Shown here one piece after another: positions 1 to 9,172 of a stretch of 64,000 nucleotides of DNA (position 1 is its first letter; every line of letters begins with the position of its first letter). Source of the stretch: an uncultured Saccharospirillaceae bacterium (GTDB lineage Bacteria; Pseudomonadota; Gammaproteobacteria; Pseudomonadales; Oceanobacteraceae); NCBI GenBank assembly GCA_947499545.1, contig CANMOZ010000002.1, positions 1-64,000 of the forward strand, written 5' to 3'. The position numbers and the translations under genes were made by a program. The notes under the pieces are model-generated. The model worked only from the letters and a program-made list of their open reading frames with translations. It made no database searches and had not been told where the DNA came from.

Positions 1-25
1 CTTTTCCTGCGACAGGGCTTATCAT

Positions 26-41
26 CTGGATATTCATCCAG
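26..41. promoter_or_regulatory. LexA-like SOS operator upstream of umuC
   Basis: The 16 bases are a near-perfect palindrome with the CTG-N10-CAG core of the gammaproteobacterial LexA box (CTGGATATTCATCCAG). The base after CTG is G rather than the usual T. Downstream, positions 80-90 (GTATATACAGT) match the right half of the LexA consensus while the left half is degenerate. An SOS operator ahead of an error-prone polymerase is expected, which supports the call, but the box is about 170 nt from the umuC start. Confidence 0.5.
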
Positions 42-208
42 ACATTATACATTGGTGGAGCTAGATGGATACCCCATTTGTATATACAGTTTTTGTGTGT
101 TAGTTATATGAATATGAAGATCGCTGACATGCGACAGCTATGCCGATCAAGATGGTAGTTGAGTCGAGGCTCAGGATGCATTGCGAATGAACATAATGAA
201 GAATCCCT

Positions 209-1456
209 ATGTTTGCGTTAGTTGATTGCAACAGTTTTTACGCCAGTTGTGAGCAGGTGTTCCGACCGGATCTTCGTGGTAAGCCTGTTATTGTTCTGTC
301 TAACAATGATGGGTGCGTCATTGCGCGTTCAAAAGAAGCAAAAGCGTTAGGTATTCCAGGTTTTGAGCCCTATTTCAAAATCCGCGATTACGTTGATCGA
401 CATGAAGTAGCGGTTTTTTCGTCAAATTTCGCTTTGTATGGCGACCTTTCTAATCGTGTGATGCGTATCTTGAAGCACTATAGCCCCGATGTAGAGATTT
501 ATAGCATTGATGAGATGTTTTTATCCCTTAGTGGGCTTAAGGTTGATTGTGCTGAGTATGCTCAGGAGATACGGCAAGGGGTTTGGCAGCAGGCACGAAT
601 ACCGGTAGGCGTAGGGGTAGCTCCGACTAAAACTCTTGCAAAACTCGCGAATAAAGTTGCCAAAGCCAGTGAACGAGCTCAGGGTGTTTGTGTACTGAAC
701 ACAGTTGAGAAGCGATCTTGGGTGTTGCAGCGGACTGCTGTGACAGAGGTTTGGGGAGTTGCGCAACGCACAGCGAAACGCCTTGCAGAGCTCGGTATCT
801 ACTCAGCATGGGATTTAGCCACCGCTCACCCAAAGCAGGTGCGTCGCCACAGTAATGTTTGTTTAGAGCGTACCATGACAGAGCTCAATGGCGTCCCCTG
901 TTTGGCATTAGAGGCATTGCCACCGGCGAAACAGCAAATCTATTGCACGCGCTCTTTTGGGCAGCCAACGAAGGCGTTGGAACCGATTTTAGAAGCGGTA
1001 TCTTTATACGCCTCAAGAGCGGGAGAAAAGCTCAGGCGACAGAATCATCTGGCGGGTTGTATGCAGGTCTTTATTCATACCTCTCCACATAAACCGAGTT
1101 ATCGATCAGTCAGCTGTTTAGTGCCGATGATACCGACAGATGATACGCGGCTATTGGTTCATGCTGCTCGTACAGCCGTTCAATCATTGTATTGCCGTGG
1201 GTATGACTATATTAAAGCAGGGGTGGGTTTACTCGAATTGAAAGATAAAAAAGAATATCAGCCTGATCTGTTTCAGCAGCCACCTTCAGAAAAAAGCCAA
1301 GCGTTTCTACAGGTCTTAGATGCATTGAACCGAAGGCAAGGTAAGGGCACTCTGTTTATGGCAGCGCAAGGTATTCGAAAGCCTTGGTATATGAAGCAAG
1401 AACACCGTTCTCAACAATACACCACACGCTGGTCAGAACTTCCTTGTGTTAAGTAG
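209..1456 (+). CDS. umuC: UmuC, catalytic subunit of error-prone DNA polymerase V
   Basis: This is a Y-family translesion polymerase of 415 residues, the usual UmuC length. The N-terminal [12 protein letters not shown] motif carries the first metal-binding Asp (D6), and [10 protein letters not shown] carries the catalytic D101/E102 pair. A helix-hairpin-helix-like stretch with VWGV lies near residue 180, and the C-terminal little-finger/DUF4113 region ends near QPDLFQ. It would copy past DNA lesions during the SOS response, normally with UmuD'2. The usual upstream overlapping umuD is not present: the 208 bases before the start contain no UmuD-like reading frame, so the partner must be encoded elsewhere or this is an orphan umuC. 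A LexA-like site upstream fits SOS control. Confidence 0.95.
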   Translation: MFALVDCNSFYASCEQVFRPDLRGKPVIVLSNNDGCVIARSKEAKALGIPGFEPYFKIRDYVDRHEVAVFSSNFALYGDLSNRVMRILKHYSPDVEIYSIDEMFLSLSGLKVDCAEYAQEIRQGVWQQARIPVGVGVAPTKTLAKLANKVAKASERAQGVCVLNTVEKRSWVLQRTAVTEVWGVAQRTAKRLAELGIYSAWDLATAHPKQVRRHSNVCLERTMTELNGVPCLALEALPPAKQQIYCTRSFGQPTKALEPILEAVSLYASRAGEKLRRQNHLAGCMQVFIHTSPHKPSYRSVSCLVPMIPTDDTRLLVHAARTAVQSLYCRGYDYIKAGVGLLELKDKKEYQPDLFQQPPSEKSQAFLQVLDALNRRQGKGTLFMAAQGIRKPWYMKQEHRSQQYTTRWSELPCVK

Positions 1457-1664
1457 CGACTGTCACTCAAAAATAAAATATTGCAGAAATAATAACCGTG
1501 ATGAATTGCACGACTTCTAATCGGAGTCGATAACAAATCAGCTTAGATTAGAATCACACTTTACAACAAAAGGATGGTCATATAGTGCCATCCGGTATTG
1601 GGTGCGAATTCATGCTAAGAAGCAAAGGCCATTCTAAGAGAATCTACCAATCGTTCGGTATCGA

Positions 1665-1692
1665 TAAAAAATAGGCTGCTTATAAAGCAGCC
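1665..1692 (-). terminator. Rho-independent terminator of the leftward gene at 1733-2890
   Basis: GGCTGCT (1674-1680) pairs with AGCAGCC (1686-1692) around a short loop. On the minus strand the stem is followed by a T-run (the A-run at 1666-1671 on the plus strand). It lies about 40 nt past the stop codon of the leftward gene. Confidence 0.7.
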
Positions 1693-1732
1693 AGAATAGC
1701 ATTAAAGAATAGAAAGGATGTTGGATCGTGAA

Positions 1733-2890
1733 CTATGAGTGGTCGTTAGGTGGAGGGTCGAGATGATAAAGGCTGATACCAGATTCAAGTAAGATACATT
1801 GATTAAGAGCATAAATCAGTTCATTTGATACCATGCCATGCAAGCTGTAACGATTTTTTTTGAACTCAATGTCGAAAGAATTTTTTGATTGTTGGGCACT
1901 TATGCTGTGAGAGGTGTTTAGAAGGTCTAACTCAAATAAAGCTTCAATTATGTGATGAAGTCGTAAAAACAATTGCGTGATATTATTGGCTTGATTACGC
2001 AACTGTAGGCGATTGATGTTTTCGATGATGATCATTGTAAATAAGCTGGAATTTAAAATCGATCTAAGGTCATGAAGATTGGGTGATGAATGAATATTGG
2101 ATATGAAAGATATCGTTTGTTCCTTTGTCATTCCAGAACAGTGTGCAATAGAAAATAATTCACTTATTTGTTGGCGGTAAAATGATTTTGGAGGCGTAGT
2201 GGTGCTGCTATCTAATGCTTGTAAATTGAATTTAAGCTGAATAAGAGCTGATAGGTTATTAAGCTGGTGAATGAATTCTATTTGCCCAAGCAATATGTTG
2301 GAGTTTGCTTTTAGGAAGTAGGAAAAATCAGACATGATTTTCTTTGATGGGTTGTTGATGAGCTCAGCAATGATACGAGCATTGAATTTTAAATCATGAT
2401 GAAAATTCTCAAAATCATGGTTAATGCAATATTGTTTGATGTAATAATGAGTAAAGGTTCTTATAGATGATATGAAATCATAGTCATTCAATTTTCTCAA
2501 ATTTGAGGCGTTAGGGTATAAGTATTTATAAGTTAGGATGGTATCTTTAAATAACGCGTCTGCCAATTGCAATGTTCTTGTATTGTCTTTATGCAGTTGT
2601 ATTAGAGCCTTTAAAGATTTGTCTGAAATGCAAAAATCCTTTTGTAAACAATGATCACCTTTAAAGGTGATTTCTTTATCGTTATTTCCCGATTTTTCAC
2701 AATCCAAATGATAGGAAGAACGGTCGTTCGGTTGAAAAGATCCAGCAAGTTCGTTTATTGGTGTTGTGGCTATGTGTTTGATGTAAGAGAGTAGGCTTTT
2801 TTCGTCATCAATGTTGCTTTTCTCTTGATTGAGTTCGGTGCTCTCTTTTGTAAAGAAACTGGATTTATTTCTGGTGGTTGTGGCTTTCAT
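1733..2890 (-). CDS. Hypothetical protein, AT-rich orphan gene
   Basis: I do not recognise this family. The product is about 385 residues starting at the ATG at 2890; a TTG at 2908 is also in frame but less likely. It lacks a signal peptide and membrane segments. The first 90 residues are Lys/Ser/Asn-rich and look disordered. The rest is predicted mainly helical by composition, with many Leu/Ile/Asn residues and several His/Tyr-rich stretches near residues 140-165. Codon use is markedly more AT-rich than in the umuC gene next door, which suggests recent acquisition or a fast-evolving lineage-specific gene. A clear terminator follows it, so it appears to be a single-gene transcription unit. 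It is transcribed away from the metalloprotease gene. Confidence 0.6.
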   Translation of the reverse strand: MKATTTRNKSSFFTKESTELNQEKSNIDDEKSLLSYIKHIATTPINELAGSFQPNDRSSYHLDCEKSGNNDKEITFKGDHCLQKDFCISDKSLKALIQLHKDNTRTLQLADALFKDTILTYKYLYPNASNLRKLNDYDFISSIRTFTHYYIKQYCINHDFENFHHDLKFNARIIAELINNPSKKIMSDFSYFLKANSNILLGQIEFIHQLNNLSALIQLKFNLQALDSSTTTPPKSFYRQQISELFSIAHCSGMTKEQTISFISNIHSSPNLHDLRSILNSSLFTMIIIENINRLQLRNQANNITQLFLRLHHIIEALFELDLLNTSHSISAQQSKNSFDIEFKKNRYSLHGMVSNELIYALNQCILLESGISLYHLDPPPNDHS

Positions 2891-3424
2891 GATTAATAGA
2901 ATTCCCAAAAAATCAGTTCTTATGATGATCTTTTTGACTTTTATGGTCTAGCAGAAATTAGCTTAAATTTATTTGTAAACTGGCATTTTAGTTGGACTAG
3001 CGTCTTGCTTGTTTGGAGCTATATGCTGATTGGTTCTGAATATATGCATTTTGATAATATACTGTCATTTATTGTGTTTAGGCATATGTGAGCGGAAACT
3101 ATCCGCGATTTTTTTTATAAATGTGAGTGAGTCTGAACATGGATGGAGAGGCAAGTTGGGGTGTAAATCTGTAAAAACCATGTTGTTTTAAAAAGCATGG
3201 TCTTGGATGTTGTTTTTAAAAGTAAGATGTTTTTATTTAAATTAATTTAAATGTTTGTTTGAATTTTTTGATGAGGGTTGAAAGTTTTTAACTTGGATGT
3301 TTGGTAAGAGATAAGCTCGTCACAATTAAAAGAAAATGAATTTTTATGATCTTTATTTTTATTTTTTTTAGGTGCAGTCTCGGTGGTGCAAATTGAATGC
3401 ACAAATAACACAATAGAGGTTGCT
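2891..3424. other. AT-rich intergenic region between two divergent genes
   Basis: About 530 bases without a convincing gene. It should hold the divergent promoters of the leftward orphan gene and the rightward astacin gene. A small hairpin (GCGGA at 3092-3096 with TCCGC at 3102-3106) followed by an eight-T run resembles a plus-strand terminator, although no plus-strand gene precedes it closely; a short untranslated RNA ending here is possible but unsupported. A second inverted repeat, ACCATG (3177-3182) with CATGGT (3196-3201), is flanked by A/T runs. Confidence 0.4.
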
Positions 3425-5113
3425 ATGAGTAGTAAATATAAAACAGAAGTACTAAGTGTCTTGGTTGGAGCGATAATATTGTCAGGATGCAATGGAGGTG
3501 GAAATTCATCGAAAGATGAAGTGGCTGAAACAAATACAGAAAAGGAAAAGCCAATAAAGCTTGAACAGCCTCGAGAAGATTACGCTCTGATAGAAATGCC
3601 GCTCAATCACTCTGAAGATAAGGCTGTCAGTTTCCGAGTAGTAGAGGGTGATGCCATCGCAGAAGGTGACATTAACTTAGGGAAATATGAAGAGTTGAAA
3701 GATGCTGGAAGCGTCGATGCCTTAGGATACCCATCTGCATATGATCAGCCTCATGAACTAGATCTGACAGACAGTAATAGCGTAGCTGAATCACAGTTCA
3801 GTGCTTGGGGTGGTCATAGAAAGTGGGCGAATGGAGTGGTGCCTTACACAATACGAAGAGGGAATTTTACGGCGCAAGATATCGCCGTTATTAAATCAGG
3901 ACTAAAAGATATAGAAAATGCCGCTAACATTAAGTTTGTTCCTGCTTGGAATGGCTCTAATCACATAGAGGTTTATAGAGGGCAGGGATGTTCGTCAGCC
4001 GTTGGCATGACAGGCGGAAAGCAATATTTATCGCTTGGATATGGTTGTGTGACAAAAGGCATTGCTATCCATGAATTTATGCATGCTCTTGGATTTTACC
4101 ATGAGCAATCTCGTGCTGATCGTGATCAGTATGTCAATATTCACTGGTCAAACATACAAAATGGGATGGGGTATAATTTTAATCGTTTAGGCCGACAAAC
4201 GACCTCCCTAGGGCCTTATGATTATGGATCCATTATGCATTACGAATGGTATGCCTTTAGTTGGAATGGAAGGCCCACCATCTCTGCAAAAGTTCCTGGT
4301 GCTCAGTTTGGGCAGCGTCGAGGTTTAAGTAAACTTGACATTGATGCTCTGCAAAAAGCGTATGGTAAAGGCAACGGTGGAACGACAGGCGGAAATTCGA
4401 ATGAAGCACCAAGGGTGAAGCTAAAATACAGTGCAATATGGATGTGGAATAATGATACTTTCAAAATGCCAGTAGAATTTTACGACGATAAAGATACGTT
4501 AGATACAGTTAAGATCTACTACACACTTCAGCGTAATGATACAGTTGTCAGAAAAACCTACATAAAAGAAAAAGATCCATTTAACAAAAACCTATTTTAT
4601 ATTCCGCTTCAAACATTAAATCCTACGAATAATAGCAAAAATGCTATTAAAGAAGTCATGACATTAACCTTTACTGATTCACAAGGTGCTAAAACAGTCG
4701 TTAAGCTACCCATATATGTCTATAACAGAAGTTATTGGAGATCGGGTGAAACGGGAGTAGGGTTCAAGCTGGTTAATAAAGATCATGGTGTATGCATGAG
4801 TTCAGATAATGGTCAAGTCACATTGGGTGAGTGTGAAAATGCTGAAACAGGCTTTGCATTTGGAAGCATGGGACAGATTTTTGCTAAAGGTAAGCCTGGC
4901 CAATGTTTAGCTGCAGAAACATTGGAAGAAGCAGCAGCGCTTACTTTAAAAGATTGTGATGTTGATGATGCAACGCAAAAATTCCAGTATGAAGGTGGAA
5001 AACTATCCGCGCAAGAAGCCATGCATTTGGTTGTAAATAGCGTAGATGGTGATAGCTTAACTCTGGAAAACGCAACAACACAGCCTTCTTCATCTGTATG
5101 GAGTATGCAGTGA
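3425..5113 (+). CDS. Astacin-type (M12A) zinc metalloprotease lipoprotein with C-terminal ricin-like domain
   Basis: A secreted or surface-anchored endopeptidase of 562 residues. The start at 3425 is chosen over one 42 nt upstream because it is preceded by AGAGGT and begins a lipoprotein signal with lipobox LSGC (Cys22). The metzincin signature HEFMHALGFYHEQSRADRD begins near residue 216 and has the three zinc His and the catalytic Glu. The Met-turn SIMHY is at about 269-273. Residues 340-440 form a beta-rich domain of unknown type. The last 120 residues contain paired CMSSDNG/LGEC and CLAAE/LKDC motifs typical of a ricin-B-like beta-trefoil, so carbohydrate binding is likely. A hairpin terminator follows. 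It sits next to a chitin-active LPMO, suggesting both act on extracellular polymers such as crustacean cuticle. Confidence 0.9.
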   Translation: MSSKYKTEVLSVLVGAIILSGCNGGGNSSKDEVAETNTEKEKPIKLEQPREDYALIEMPLNHSEDKAVSFRVVEGDAIAEGDINLGKYEELKDAGSVDALGYPSAYDQPHELDLTDSNSVAESQFSAWGGHRKWANGVVPYTIRRGNFTAQDIAVIKSGLKDIENAANIKFVPAWNGSNHIEVYRGQGCSSAVGMTGGKQYLSLGYGCVTKGIAIHEFMHALGFYHEQSRADRDQYVNIHWSNIQNGMGYNFNRLGRQTTSLGPYDYGSIMHYEWYAFSWNGRPTISAKVPGAQFGQRRGLSKLDIDALQKAYGKGNGGTTGGNSNEAPRVKLKYSAIWMWNNDTFKMPVEFYDDKDTLDTVKIYYTLQRNDTVVRKTYIKEKDPFNKNLFYIPLQTLNPTNNSKNAIKEVMTLTFTDSQGAKTVVKLPIYVYNRSYWRSGETGVGFKLVNKDHGVCMSSDNGQVTLGECENAETGFAFGSMGQIFAKGKPGQCLAAETLEEAAALTLKDCDVDDATQKFQYEGGKLSAQEAMHLVVNSVDGDSLTLENATTQPSSSVWSMQ

Positions 5114-5163
5114 TCATAGGTTGCTCACCTCTCATATACTGCGATTATAGGATGTAATGACTT

Positions 5164-5185
5164 AAAAGCCATGGATTGGCTTTTT
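5164..5185 (+). terminator. Rho-independent terminator after the astacin gene
   Basis: AAAAGCC (5164-5170) and GGCTTTTT (5178-5185) form a stem around a seven-base loop and end in T5, about 50 nt past the stop codon. This separates the protease from the downstream LPMO gene. Confidence 0.75.
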
Positions 5186-5323
5186 AAATATTCAGTAAAT
5201 CAATTATGCAGAAACTATCTTCATGGACATAATCGTCCAAGTTTAACTGAGTATATGTGCCACTCGGGTTTAGAAATAATAGTATTTTATGCATTGATAT
5301 CACTATAGAATTAAGGAAATCAT

Positions 5324-6586
5324 ATGATCAAACGTAGTGATCGAACTGTTTTTGAACAGCTATCTTTAGTCTGTATGTTGAACTTAGTAACATCCATTGG
5401 AGCAATATTTGCGTCGTCATCAATACAAGCCCATGGCTACGTAAGCATGCCTGAATCAAGGTCTTTGCTGTGCAAAAAGGGATTGAATCGAAAAAGTGAC
5501 TGTGGCGCTGTGATATACGAACCGCAGTCAGTAGAGGGACCTGATCGTTATCCGGAGTCTGGACCAGGAGATGGTGAGTTGGCTTCAGGAGGAAATGCTG
5601 CTTTTCAAAAGCTAAACGGTACAGGTAAAGACCGTTGGGCCAAATCTCAGATAGCAAAACAAGTAAATGATAAAGGACAATTGGAAATTCGCTGGCATTT
5701 AACCGCACCGCATCGTACTAAAGATTTTCGATATTTTATAACAAAACCGGATTGGAACCCTGAATTGCCTTTAACTCGGGCTCAATTCGAGGCAGTGCCT
5801 TTTTGCTTGAAGTCTCTTAATGGGGAGGTTCCAAATCGAGATATTACTCATCAGTGTCGTTTGCCTAAACGAAATGGATATCACGTTGTATTGGCCGTTT
5901 GGGATGTGGCTGATACCGTTAATAGCTTTTATAACGTGATTGATTTGAATTTTTCAGAAAGCACTTCGGTTTTAGATGTATTGACTGACATTCCTGATGA
6001 TAAAATGTTAAAACAAAATTCGTCTATTCATTTGACATTAAATGATGCATCAGGCGAAAGATCGGATTTAAAATTTACGTATAGCATTCAATCGAAACAG
6101 GATGGCCAAGCTAACCGATGGCCTAAGTTATTTTCGGAAGCGATGAATCGGGCATTATCAGGAATTGTTAAAGCGGGTGTTTATGATGGCAATCATATCG
6201 AGCCTGCGAATAAATCAAATAAAATTTATGCCGTTGATACCAACATACTTTCAGCCCGTTTAACCTTTAGCGATGGCGACAAAACAGATTATGATCCCTA
6301 TGCAGTTTATACAAAAGGTGATGTAGTCCTATATAAAGGCAAGCAGTATCGTGCTAAGTGGTGGACTCAAGGACAAGTACCTGGCGATGATTATTGGGGA
6401 CCATGGGAAGCATTTTCTACAGACCTGAATGAAGTGAGACAATATCGTTCGAATAAAGTCTACGTAGCTGGCGATAGAGTTGAATATCAGGGTGTTCTAT
6501 ATATTGCGAAATGGTGGAATATGAATCAAACGCCAGGCGTTGATCCTTGGGGGCCTTGGAAACTTTCAAGGCATCATTCGCATTAG
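5324..6586 (+). CDS. AA10 lytic polysaccharide monooxygenase (GbpA/CBP21-like) with two C-terminal chitin-binding modules
   Basis: A secreted copper enzyme that oxidatively cleaves crystalline chitin (or cellulose). A long signal peptide ends at SIQA, leaving His37 as the mature N-terminal residue of the copper histidine brace. The second brace His is H130 in TAPHRT, followed by RYFITKPDW, which is nearly the same as in Vibrio GbpA. After the AA10 domain (residues 37-215) there is a linker domain, then two CBM5/12- or CBM73-like modules at about 323-366 and 371-417, each with an AKWW core and a WGPW end. AAGGAA precedes the ATG. It has its own upstream terminator and a strong hairpin downstream, so it is probably monocistronic. 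Substrate (chitin versus cellulose) cannot be fixed from sequence alone; neighbours and CBM type favour chitin. Confidence 0.93.
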   Translation: MIKRSDRTVFEQLSLVCMLNLVTSIGAIFASSSIQAHGYVSMPESRSLLCKKGLNRKSDCGAVIYEPQSVEGPDRYPESGPGDGELASGGNAAFQKLNGTGKDRWAKSQIAKQVNDKGQLEIRWHLTAPHRTKDFRYFITKPDWNPELPLTRAQFEAVPFCLKSLNGEVPNRDITHQCRLPKRNGYHVVLAVWDVADTVNSFYNVIDLNFSESTSVLDVLTDIPDDKMLKQNSSIHLTLNDASGERSDLKFTYSIQSKQDGQANRWPKLFSEAMNRALSGIVKAGVYDGNHIEPANKSNKIYAVDTNILSARLTFSDGDKTDYDPYAVYTKGDVVLYKGKQYRAKWWTQGQVPGDDYWGPWEAFSTDLNEVRQYRSNKVYVAGDRVEYQGVLYIAKWWNMNQTPGVDPWGPWKLSRHHSH

Positions 6587-6612
6587 CCAGTACATCATCG
6601 CTTTCATATACA

Positions 6613-6645
6613 CCTTTAGAGTTACTAACAAAGTAACTCTAAAGG
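6613..6645. terminator. Bidirectional terminator between convergent genes
   Basis: A perfect 13-bp stem (6613-6625 with 6633-6645) with a seven-base loop lies between the stop codons of the LPMO and the leftward SnoaL gene. The stem begins CCTTTA and ends TAAAGG, so weak T-rich tails exist on both strands. There is no long T-run. Confidence 0.55.
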
Positions 6646-6664
6646 TTGAAGGTTGGATTTTGTG

Positions 6665-7483
6665 TTAGCTGGAAGAAGGTTTAAATCCAAATTTACCGTT
6701 CGAATTCTTCCACAGATCTCTAGCTGGAATATCTTCTAATGTGTCCCAATGCTCAACAATTTTGCCATTATGGATCCTAAATAAGTCATAAAAAGCGGTT
6801 GGCTTTCCGCCAAAAGTACCTTCGCTGACGCTTAATACAAAATTTCCTTCGCCAAGAATCAGATGATTATGGGTGTAGACCATCGATATACCCTGTGCGT
6901 TAAGATATTCTATGGCTGCGCTTAAGCCATCCAAACCATCAGCGATATTTGTATTATGTTGATGGTATTGTTGATCGTCGATAAAATGAGGCAGTTTATT
7001 GAATTCGCCATTCATTAAAACGCTTTTAATGAAGCTGGCTACCAATTGCTTGTTCTCATCAGTTTTGTTTAGATCAGTAATGCGTGTTTCACCGTCGAAC
7101 TGAGTACGTCCACTGGGGTTGGTTGTTTCTGGCTGGTCTTGAAGGTTGTCCCAGTGTTCAACTATTAAGCCATCCTCAAAACGAAAAATATCGAAGCCCG
7201 CTTTAGGCCCAAAAAAATTGTAGTCGGTATGAGTGAAAACATAATCGCCATCTTGAAAAGCACGCACAACATTGACTTTAGCGCTGCCTTCTGGAAGGGT
7301 CTGCATTAGTGCACCGAAACCCGCTAAACCATCACCAACAGCAAGATTGTGCTGTATATATTTGTTTGGGTTAATATAACTAACGGGTTTTGCTTCTCCC
7401 GTTTCGATGCTTTCTAAAAGCGCCACCACTTTCTCTCGGTGAGTGATGATCGCGGCAGTCGTGTTTGAAGTTTGTTGGGACAT
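6665..7483 (-). CDS. Duplicated SnoaL-like (NTF2 fold) protein
   Basis: A 272-residue soluble protein made of two copies of a SnoaL-like domain, at about residues 10-125 and 140-255. Each copy ends in a matching motif: F/YDxFRFEDGLIVEHWDNLQD in the first and YDLFRIHNGKIVEHWDTLED in the second, and each has an early Y(I/H)QHN motif. SnoaL-like proteins are small cone-shaped domains used as cyclases, hydrolases or binding proteins; the substrate here is unknown. The start at ATG 7483 is chosen over a TTG at 7489 because GAGGAA lies six bases upstream. The AraC-type gene lies just upstream on the same strand and probably regulates it. Confidence 0.8.
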   Translation of the reverse strand: MSQQTSNTTAAIITHREKVVALLESIETGEAKPVSYINPNKYIQHNLAVGDGLAGFGALMQTLPEGSAKVNVVRAFQDGDYVFTHTDYNFFGPKAGFDIFRFEDGLIVEHWDNLQDQPETTNPSGRTQFDGETRITDLNKTDENKQLVASFIKSVLMNGEFNKLPHFIDDQQYHQHNTNIADGLDGLSAAIEYLNAQGISMVYTHNHLILGEGNFVLSVSEGTFGGKPTAFYDLFRIHNGKIVEHWDTLEDIPARDLWKNSNGKFGFKPSSS

Positions 7484-7610
7484 TTTCAATTCCTCAATGT
7501 GAAAGTTGGTCGGATCAGGAAATAAAGATCTTTGATACGAGGAATATCTTATGTGACTTGCTTCGGTGGCAGTAGGTAGGTATACACCTAAAGGTGGTAA
7601 ATATCGAACC

Positions 7611-8477
7611 TTAATGAGATTCCCTGAATTGGGTCGGTGTCATTGAAGTACGTTTTTTGAAGTACTTTATGAAGTTGCTCAGATCATCGAAACCCAGCTC
7701 AAAAGCTAGCTCCTGAGTTTGTTTGTGCTCAATCACCAGTTCGCGTTTCGCTTGCAAAATGACTTGAGCGTCTATCAGCTGTTTGGCCGTTTGGTGACTG
7801 ACAGTTTTGCATAGCTGGTTTAGAGTTTTGTAGGTGATATGCATCATATCGGCATAATCATTGGCATCGCGAGTATTACGGTAATGCGCTTCGATAAGAT
7901 CCAAAAACTGAATGAATGTCTTTTTTCGTTTATCGCTCGTTTTCGATGGGTACGTCAGCTGTTTTTCGTTTTCGATCTTTTGCATTAGAGCTGAGAATAA
8001 TAACTCAATGATTAATAGATCGGGCGCTGGTGCATTTTGCTCTTTCTCAATTTCATTAAGGATAGCAATACAGCTATTTTGGGTATGAGTATTAAGATTA
8101 AAAGCGGGTGAATATTCTGAAGACAGGTAGAAAGGAGCATAAACGGACGTCCGTATGTTGGTTCGGACACTCTCTAAAAACGCTTCTGTGAATAAAAGCA
8201 GCTTGCCTTGAGGCTTGTGTTTGAAATCGTAAGCGTGCACTTGATGACGATTAATGGTAATGCAGGTGCCAGCCATGACCGGGAATTGCTCGAAATCAAC
8301 AAAGTGAAAGCCTTCGCCTTCTTCAATATAGATGAGGCAATGGAATTCAACCCGGTGAGGGCACGCGGGATCATGATCCTGAAATGGTTTGGTATACAGT
8401 TTATTCAGATCTAAAATTTCTACGCCTTCTATTTGGTTCAGGTGGCGCTGTTGGAAATGAACCTTCGGTAGTGTCAT
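7611..8477 (-). CDS. AraC-family transcriptional regulator
   Basis: A 288-residue regulator with an N-terminal cupin-like sensing domain (residues 10-120, with an HRVEFHCLIYI strand and GTCITINRHQVHAYDF) and a C-terminal double helix-turn-helix (residues 185-285). The second HTH carries the family signature AFELGFDDLSNFIKYFKKRTSMTPTQFR. It probably binds a small molecule and activates the SnoaL-like gene located 127 nt downstream on the same strand. The inducer is unknown. It lies just downstream of ygfX but in a separate functional unit. Confidence 0.88.
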   Translation of the reverse strand: MTLPKVHFQQRHLNQIEGVEILDLNKLYTKPFQDHDPACPHRVEFHCLIYIEEGEGFHFVDFEQFPVMAGTCITINRHQVHAYDFKHKPQGKLLLFTEAFLESVRTNIRTSVYAPFYLSSEYSPAFNLNTHTQNSCIAILNEIEKEQNAPAPDLLIIELLFSALMQKIENEKQLTYPSKTSDKRKKTFIQFLDLIEAHYRNTRDANDYADMMHITYKTLNQLCKTVSHQTAKQLIDAQVILQAKRELVIEHKQTQELAFELGFDDLSNFIKYFKKRTSMTPTQFRESH

Positions 8478-8499
8478 CTTGGCTTGTTGGGTTGCGTAA

Positions 8500-8913
8500 T
8501 CAGGTCAACTTACCTTCTAAGAATAACTTTAGATCAGCAAAAGCCCCAGCAGATATGGCATCTTCAAAAACGGGGCACCAGTACACATGGCTCGTTTCAA
8601 GAGACTTTAGCTTGAGATCAATAAAATTGGGGTAGAGTTTGGTTTCCGGCAGTATCTGGAAGTTGTGCGAGGCTGCTCGATTGGTCGTGAGTGTGCAATT
8701 CGTTTGGGTAATCACAATACTCTGAATTTGCCATAGAGTTCGAATGTGCTTGATCGAAAAAAAAAGGATCAGGGCAACAGCAGGCAGTGCAATGATCAAA
8801 GACGATAAAGCAATCAATGATGCCGCAAAGACAGTGAGTAGGACGCCTAAGCCTAATAGAACAGACTTCATGCGTTTGGACTGCCAAGGTTGGATGTTAA
8901 TTGGGCTGAACAC
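8500..8913 (-). CDS. ygfX: YgfX (CptA) family inner-membrane protein
   Basis: A 137-residue protein with two adjacent hydrophobic segments at about residues 16-53, followed by a soluble domain, the layout of E. coli YgfX. It overlaps the end of sdhE by 17 nt and uses GTG as start, which keeps the N-terminal IQPWQSK segment typical of the family. YgfX has been reported to act as a toxin on cytoskeletal proteins with SdhE as antitoxin, although the main role of SdhE is flavinylation. Divergence within this family is high, so the call rests on gene order as much as on sequence. Confidence 0.7.
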   Translation of the reverse strand: MFSPINIQPWQSKRMKSVLLGLGVLLTVFAASLIALSSLIIALPAVALILFFSIKHIRTLWQIQSIVITQTNCTLTTNRAASHNFQILPETKLYPNFIDLKLKSLETSHVYWCPVFEDAISAGAFADLKLFLEGKLT

Positions 8914-9172
8914 GGTTCAATATTAACTCGACAATATGGCGTAAATCGGGGTCTTCTGGAGACGCATGTTGCATAAACCACTGAAAAAGATCAGGGTCTT
9001 CGCAGTCTAACAGTCGACGATAACGAGCTTGATCCTCTTCTGGAAGAGTAGGGTATGCTTCTTCAACAAAAGGAACGAGCAGAACATCTAGCTCCAGCAT
9101 GCCGCGGCGACTGTGCCATTGCAACCGCTTGTATTCTTTTGCCTCGGGGGTATCAGAACCGTTAGAGCGCAC
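8897..9172 (-). CDS. sdhE: SdhE, FAD assembly factor (succinate dehydrogenase flavinylation; CptB antitoxin family)
   Basis: A 91-residue protein with the family motif [11 protein letters not shown] (the RGxxE flavinylation motif) and the downstream [11 protein letters not shown] segment. It helps attach FAD covalently to SdhA and FrdA. The GTG start at 9172 is preferred over TTG 9184 because TGAGGT sits 6-7 bases upstream. It forms an overlapping pair with ygfX and is divergent from ygfZ, the conserved arrangement of this locus in gammaproteobacteria. Confidence 0.93.
   Translation of the reverse strand: MRSNGSDTPEAKEYKRLQWHSRRGMLELDVLLVPFVEEAYPTLPEEDQARYRRLLDCEDPDLFQWFMQHASPEDPDLRHIVELILNRVQPN

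Noticed and set aside
108-158. Short frame of 16 codons before umuC, considered as a leader peptide or UmuD piece
   Set aside because: No ribosome-binding site, no similarity to UmuD, and it ends 50 bases before umuC.
3247-3492. Leftward 81-codon frame with a hydrophobic segment
   Set aside because: It is mostly antisense to the signal peptide of the astacin gene and has no ribosome-binding site; the hydrophobicity reflects the opposite strand.
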